Shown piece after piece: positions 51,188-54,804 of a DNA stretch of 54,804 nt; position 1 is the stretch's first letter, and each line of letters starts with the position of its first letter. The position numbers were made by a program, and so were the translations under genes. Location of the stretch: contig CAZFAP010000007.1 of assembly GCA_964516325.1 (NCBI GenBank), forward strand, positions 1-54,804. Direction: 5' to 3'. Source of the stretch: CAZFAP01 sp964516325 (GTDB lineage Bacteria; Auribacterota; JABMQX01). Under the pieces are notes generated by a model. It searched no databases. It had not been told where the DNA came from and worked only from the letters and a program-made list of their open reading frames with translations.

Positions 51188-51610
51188 ATGCCTGACAAGG
51201 AAGACGATAAGGGGTTTGCCAAGCTCAAGCACGTGCAAAACCTGGAGAGTATGCGCCATGTGCAGAAGCTGGAGGCGACGGAGATGGGGTTCGTGGTGGC
51301 TGCGTATGGCGTTCTGATCGCCAGTCTGTTAAACGTCGCGGGGAAAGACGCAGCTGGGTTCTCAGGACGCTGGGGGACTCTGGTGCCCGTAGGCGCACTG
51401 GTCCTTGTGATGGCGGTGGTGCTCACGTGTCATTTCGAGAAGCGCAAACGGAGCTTCTACGAGCACAGGTGCCGGCTGAACAAGGCTCTGAAGGTCTTGG
51501 GGGAACCTTGTAGCACAAAGGTGGAAAAGGCGGGATTCCGGATGCGTCTCATCTTGATCTGGGCTCTGACGCTCACGGTGATATCCCTCGCCGTCTTTCT
51601 CACGGCTTGA
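51188..51610 (+). CDS. Small three-segment membrane protein
   Basis: ATG 51188 has AAGGGAGG eight bases upstream, giving 140 residues. It begins with a charged helix (KEDDKGFAKLKHVQNLE), then three membrane segments (VVAAYGVLIASLLNVAG, LVPVGALVLVMAVVLTC, ILIWALTLTVISLAVFLTA) with an Arg/Lys-rich loop between the second and third. No family is recognised. It follows the GH51 gene after 35 bases and may be co-transcribed. Its last bases overlap the stop of the truncated minus-strand gene. Confidence 0.6.
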   Translation: MPDKEDDKGFAKLKHVQNLESMRHVQKLEATEMGFVVAAYGVLIASLLNVAGKDAAGFSGRWGTLVPVGALVLVMAVVLTCHFEKRKRSFYEHRCRLNKALKVLGEPCSTKVEKAGFRMRLILIWALTLTVISLAVFLTA

Positions 51611-51875
51611 GCTGCTCGCGGCACCGGGTTTCGATGCTGGCGTAGATTTGGTGGGTTTTGCGGTAGATGGAAAGGGCGGTTTGGCGGTCTTGCTCGTTCT
51701 TGAAGAGTTTTGACCTGGCGGTGAACGCAATCGCTTTCTCGATGTTTGATTTGTGGTACGCTGCCGCCTTCGACGAGAGAACGGTTTTGCCCGCGACTTC
51801 GACATAAACGGGGCTTGTGTGGGCGAAGCGGCCGGTCTCCAGATTTCTCTCGAATGCCCTGGCGACGACCGAAGT
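51600..51875 (-). pseudogene. 3' remnant of a gene, CehA/McbA-metallohydrolase-like C-terminus
   Basis: The last 91 codons of a minus-strand frame are protein-like: TSVVARAFERNLETGRFAHT, SPVYVEVAGKTVLSSKAAAY, and a helical FTARSKLFKNEQDRQTALSI ending near the TGA at 51600. The GRFAHTSPVYV motif resembles the C-terminal segment of CehA/McbA-type metallohydrolases. Everything expected before it (catalytic domain, signal peptide) is missing. The upstream frame is just antisense to the metallo-beta-lactamase-fold gene. The family name is a guess from pattern memory; truncation is what the sequence shows. Confidence 0.55.
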
Positions 51876-51935
51876 GGACCCCCATAAACTGTGTGGGATC
51901 GTTGACGATGACCGGCAGGTGTGGAGAGCGTGGAG

Positions 51936-52853
51936 ATGAAAGCTGCGGACTGCATCAAATTCTTGGGTACCGCGGGGGCGCGGTACGTGGTTCTCAAACA
52001 ACTGCGCTCGTCGGCGGGAACCTATCTCTGCATCAACGGTCGGGGAATCATTCTTGACCCCGGCCCCGGCACTCTCGTCCGCTGCGCTGCCAGCCGCCCA
52101 AGAATTGAGGGGAAGGACATTGACGCCATCATCCTCACCCACACCCACATTGACCATTCCACCGACATCAACGTCATGATTGAGCTTATGACCGACGGCG
52201 GATTCGCCAGGCGCGGCGCGTTATTCGTCCCCGAAGAAGCCTTGTCCGGCGACGACCCCGTCGTGCTGAAATACGTCAGGCAGTTCGTCCAGAAAATCGA
52301 GGTTCTCAAACCGCAGTCCGAGTACGCCATCAGCCAAGCGGCGCCGCCCGCCGCCGATGGGAAGAAACGAGCGCGGAAAGCGAAGACACCGGACGCCGAT
52401 GCCGCGTCCGCCCAGGCAGACGGCCCCGAGACAGTCTGTCGCTTCCGCACCCACGGCAGGCATCGGCACTCGACGGAGACTTATGGTCTCACGTTCTCTT
52501 CTGACGAGGGCCCCGTTTCCTTCGTCGTGGACACCCTCTTTTTCCCGGAGCTTTGCGAATGGTACGCTGGCTCGGCAGTCCTCGTCGTCAACCTCGTCCG
52601 ATTAGTGCCGCACGAGAACGAAAAGGTCATGCATCTGTGCTACGACGACGCCAGAGCCCTCATTTCGAGCATTCGCCCCCGGCTCGCAATCATAACGCAT
52701 TTCGGAATGACGCTGATTAAAGCCAAGCCCTGGGAGGTTGCAAAAAAGCTCAGCGACGAGACCGGCGTCGAGGTAATCGCCGCCAGCGACGGGAAGAGCG
52801 TCGAGCTTGCGAAACGCGAACCGCAGAATCACCAGCAGGACCTCTTTCCATAG
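51936..52853 (+). CDS. Metallo-beta-lactamase-fold hydrolase
   Basis: From ATG 51936 the product has 305 residues; a GTG at 51921 is an alternative. The metal-binding motif is THTHIDHSTD (H69, H71, D73, H74), with further ligands likely in FVVDTLFF and AIITHFGM. DPGPGTLVRC and a ribonuclease-Z/AttM-like layout place it in the broad MBL family that cleaves phosphodiesters, lactones or similar. An insertion rich in Ala/Lys (KKRARKAKTPDADAASAQAD) sits between the metal-site halves. The substrate is unknown. The 47 bases before the start are also the edge of the minus-strand remnant. Confidence 0.82.
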   Translation: MKAADCIKFLGTAGARYVVLKQLRSSAGTYLCINGRGIILDPGPGTLVRCAASRPRIEGKDIDAIILTHTHIDHSTDINVMIELMTDGGFARRGALFVPEEALSGDDPVVLKYVRQFVQKIEVLKPQSEYAISQAAPPAADGKKRARKAKTPDADAASAQADGPETVCRFRTHGRHRHSTETYGLTFSSDEGPVSFVVDTLFFPELCEWYAGSAVLVVNLVRLVPHENEKVMHLCYDDARALISSIRPRLAIITHFGMTLIKAKPWEVAKKLSDETGVEVIAASDGKSVELAKREPQNHQQDLFP

Positions 52854-52895
52854 TGGGGGCAGCCCCTCGTCGCTGACCGCCGCGGACTCGCCGTG

Positions 52896-52927
52896 ATCCG
52901 CGTGCATCGGCGTTCACCGGCGGTTCC
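52896..52927. repeat. Diverged fragment of the ATCTGCG intergenic repeat
   Basis: Thirty-two bases here match the three-unit core of element B (ATCTGCG-type units ending GCGGTTCC) at about 26 of 32 positions, nearly all differences being T to C or G. It lies in the 119-base gap between the MBL-fold and URO-D-like genes. Confidence 0.5.
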
Positions 52928-52972
52928 AGATGGAAAGCATCTTCAAGAAGTCCGCTCTTACGAAAGGAAGCC

Positions 52973-54031
52973 ATGAACTCCCGTGAAAGAATTCTCAAGG
53001 CCCTTCGACACGAAGAGCCTGACCGAGTCCCCATTCACGACAGCCCCTGGCCCTCCACCGTCAATCGCTGGCGAAACGAAGGTCTCCCCCCGGAAATCCC
53101 CGTCGAGGAGTTCTTCGGTTACGAGATGGTCCTTCTGAATGCGGACCTCTCCCCGCGATTCCCCATCGAAGTCATCGAGAAGACCGACGAATTCATCGTC
53201 GAGACAACATCCTACGGCGGAGTTCGCAGGAATTTTCGCGATTACTCGACCACCCCGGAAGTCGTCGAATGGCCCATCAGGTCCCGGCAGGATTGGCATC
53301 GGATCAAAGAGCGGCTTGTCCCCGACTATACGCGCGTGGACTGGGTGACTTCTCGCGCGACATTCCAACGAGCTTTCTCTGAGGGCAAATTCATCGCCTT
53401 CTCCGCCGGCGTCGGCTACGACCATTTCCAGAATTTCGTGAAGAGCGAGCAGCTTCTCATGCTCCTGATTTCGGAACCGGATTGGGCGCGCGACATGTTC
53501 ACCGCCCACTCTCAGCTTGCCATCAAGGTCGCACAGATGATGATGTCCGAGGGATTCGCTTTCGATGGCGCCTTCCTGTACGACGACATGGGCTACCGCA
53601 ACTCGTCCCTTTTCTCGCCGAGTACCTACAGGGAAGTCCTGTTCGACAGCCACAAGATGCTCACGGATTTCTTCCACTCCCGCGGCATGCCCGTCATCCT
53701 TCACAGTTGCGGTTGCGTCAAGGGGCTGCTCCCTCACCTCATTGACGCTGGCTTCGATTGCCTTCAGCCCCTCGAAGTCAAGGCGGGCATGGACCTCCTC
53801 GAGTTGAAACCGAAGTACGGAGACAGAATTGTATTCATGGGTGGCATTGATGTGCGAGCGATGGCCAATCCCGATCCGAGCGTCATCGAGGACGAGATTC
53901 GTCGGAAACTTGAGGTCGCCAAAGTCCGCGGTGGATACATCTACCACTCCGACCATTCCGTCCCCAAAAACGTCAGCTTCGCTCAATACAAACGCACCAT
54001 TGCCCTCGTCCGAAACTACGGCGAGTATTGA
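52973..54031 (+). CDS. Uroporphyrinogen decarboxylase-family protein
   Basis: The 352-residue protein begins MNSRERILKALRHEEPDRVP, the standard opening of URO-D-family proteins. HSCGCVKGLLPHLIDAGFD (about 244-262) carries the His/Cys zinc-site pattern of the MtaA/CmuA-type methyltransferase branch, and MGGIDVRAMANPDPSVIEDE is also typical. In heme synthesis HemE differs here, so this is more likely a corrinoid-linked methyltransferase-like enzyme than HemE. The Cys pattern (HSCGC) supports a zinc site. The ribosome-binding site GAAAGGAAG precedes ATG 52973. Confidence 0.85.
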   Translation: MNSRERILKALRHEEPDRVPIHDSPWPSTVNRWRNEGLPPEIPVEEFFGYEMVLLNADLSPRFPIEVIEKTDEFIVETTSYGGVRRNFRDYSTTPEVVEWPIRSRQDWHRIKERLVPDYTRVDWVTSRATFQRAFSEGKFIAFSAGVGYDHFQNFVKSEQLLMLLISEPDWARDMFTAHSQLAIKVAQMMMSEGFAFDGAFLYDDMGYRNSSLFSPSTYREVLFDSHKMLTDFFHSRGMPVILHSCGCVKGLLPHLIDAGFDCLQPLEVKAGMDLLELKPKYGDRIVFMGGIDVRAMANPDPSVIEDEIRRKLEVAKVRGGYIYHSDHSVPKNVSFAQYKRTIALVRNYGEY

Positions 54032-54565
54032 ACTCCGTCAGGGCGGTGCCGCTCCCACAGACTCCTGGACAGCCCCGACCATTCAAAGACTGTTTCCGGT
54101 TGTGAGTGTACTTCAGCGGCTGATTCCGGTTGTGTCCGCCACGTATTGCATCCGCACTCCCTAACCGGGCGCTCTGTGAGCGAGGACACTCGGGCGAAAG
54201 GGAATGCAGGGTCTTTGCGCGCTTTACCCGGCAGGCGCTTTACTACCCCTTTTCGCCAATGCCGTCAGGAACAGATCGGGCGGTCTTCAGTGAGCAGGGA
54301 CACCCTGTGCGCTGGCCCTGTGTGCCAGGCTTCAGTGGCGCCACAGGCGCCATTAGCTACCGTCTTCAGGCGGTGGTGGTAGGCGCCCGATCCCCTCCGG
54401 AGGAGCCGGCTTCAGTCCCGCCTTGGCGGGACTTCTCGACCAGAGGATTCATCCATCCGCCCCACAAATACGGCCCCACCCTGCTTCCTCTCCTCCTTTT
54501 TCGGCCTGCCCCTTCTGGCGCCACTCCGACCATGCGCTCTGAATCGCCCGAGATTCAACCTCCGG
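54032..54565. other. Convergent gap with hairpins; no gene
   Basis: The stretch has a direct repeat of TTCCGGTTGTG (about 54091 and 54124). It also has a GGCGCC-ACA-GGCGCC hairpin and, at 54414-54433, AGTCCCGCC..GGCGGGACT, a near-perfect hairpin followed by TTCTC. The last could serve as a terminator for transcripts from both sides, since the genes on each side converge here. No protein is recognised. Confidence 0.45.
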
Positions 54566-54804
54566 CTACTTCGCCTGCTGCACTTGAACGCCAGACTGCT
54601 CCTGCGCGTAGAATGCATCGAGCTGTTTCACGTTCAAGTCCTGGATCGCCGCGTTGGATATCATCAGGTTGCCAACCCAGGCAGCCTGTCCGGTGAGGCC
54701 CAATTCTCCGGTTCCCAGAGTAGCTCGACGTCTCTTCTCCTCCTCAGCTCCCAGGAAGGAGGAGCCGCGGTGGAAGGCGTAGCGGCGGTTGGGGTCACGA
54801 GCAA
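54566..54804 (-). CDS. Partial gene cut by the window edge (C-terminal end)
   Basis: A minus-strand frame enters from the right edge and runs 78 codons to TAG at 54568-54566. Its product reads ARDPNRRYAFHRGSSF, then AEEEKRRRATLGTGELGLTG, then QAAWVGNLMISNAAIQDLNV, ending QEQSGVQVQQAK. The composition (many Gln, Asn and Arg) and regular hydrophobic spacing look like real coding sequence, but I do not recognise the family. The start lies outside the window. Confidence 0.6.
   Translation of the reverse strand, partial: ARDPNRRYAFHRGSSFLGAEEEKRRRATLGTGELGLTGQAAWVGNLMISNAAIQDLNVKQLDAFYAQEQSGVQVQQAK

Noticed and set aside
1..54804. CRISPR array, tRNA, rRNA or intact transposase
   Set aside because: No regularly spaced identical repeats with unique spacers, no tRNA T-loop/cloverleaf pattern, and no transposase or integrase motifs were seen.

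Overview
The window is bacterial chromosome from an uncultured-looking, GC-rich, Gram-negative organism. Three things point to the PVC superphylum or a neighbouring lineage (Planctomycetota, Verrucomicrobiota, Lentisphaerota, Hydrogenedentota or similar). It has a pilus-assembly block that appears colinear with the Amuc_1098-1102 region of Akkermansia. It has very large secreted proteins with lamin-tail, CotH and calcium-binding repeats. It also carries secreted carbohydrate-active enzymes. The placement is inference; no rRNA or other decisive marker is present. I found no tRNA, rRNA, CRISPR array or intact insertion sequence.

Layout. Positions 1-13.1 kb hold accessory genes: a 1,999-residue secreted lamin-tail/CotH/thrombospondin-3-like protein, an XRE regulator, a 26-residue Cys/Lys peptide gene with its own promoter, a Tat-exported nitrilase-family amidohydrolase, a secreted six-hairpin glycosidase-like protein, and a nucleotidyltransferase overlapping a small partner gene. 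From 13.2 to 27.8 kb, on the minus strand, is a housekeeping block: polA, a small membrane protein, an STT3-like membrane protein, coaE, rho, rpmE, prfA, prmC, murA, ffh, rpsP, khpA, trmD and rplS. It is ordered much as in other bacteria, but rimM is missing between rpsP and trmD.

From 28.2 to 46.6 kb, also on the minus strand, is an 18-kb type II secretion/type IV pilus-like machine. The upstream half encodes the GspF platform protein, two GspG-like pseudopilins, GspH, GspI, GspJ and a giant GspK, with an NHL-type beta-propeller protein inside the pseudopilin run. The downstream half encodes an Amuc_1102-like secreted protein, a PilM-PilN fusion, a PilO/Amuc_1100-like protein, a membrane-anchored zinc-ribbon protein, a short secretin-N-domain protein with no channel, and a full secretin. 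No assembly ATPase (GspE/PilB) or prepilin peptidase gene is visible, so these must lie elsewhere.

From 46.65 to 54.8 kb is a looser region, mostly on the plus strand. It holds dispersed intergenic repeats, a PAS protein, a double zinc-ribbon protein, a GH51 arabinofuranosidase, a small membrane protein, a truncated minus-strand gene, a metallo-beta-lactamase-fold protein, a uroporphyrinogen-decarboxylase-family protein and a partial minus-strand gene cut by the window edge.

The most notable signals outside ordinary genes are a pair of MITE-like elements (7018-7220 and 46816-46983) with related inverted termini, a large palindromic composite repeat (47281-47545), a perfect inverted repeat lying over the probable gspF promoter, and the channel-less secretin paralogue. 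All protein assignments come from reading motifs by eye; no database search was run.
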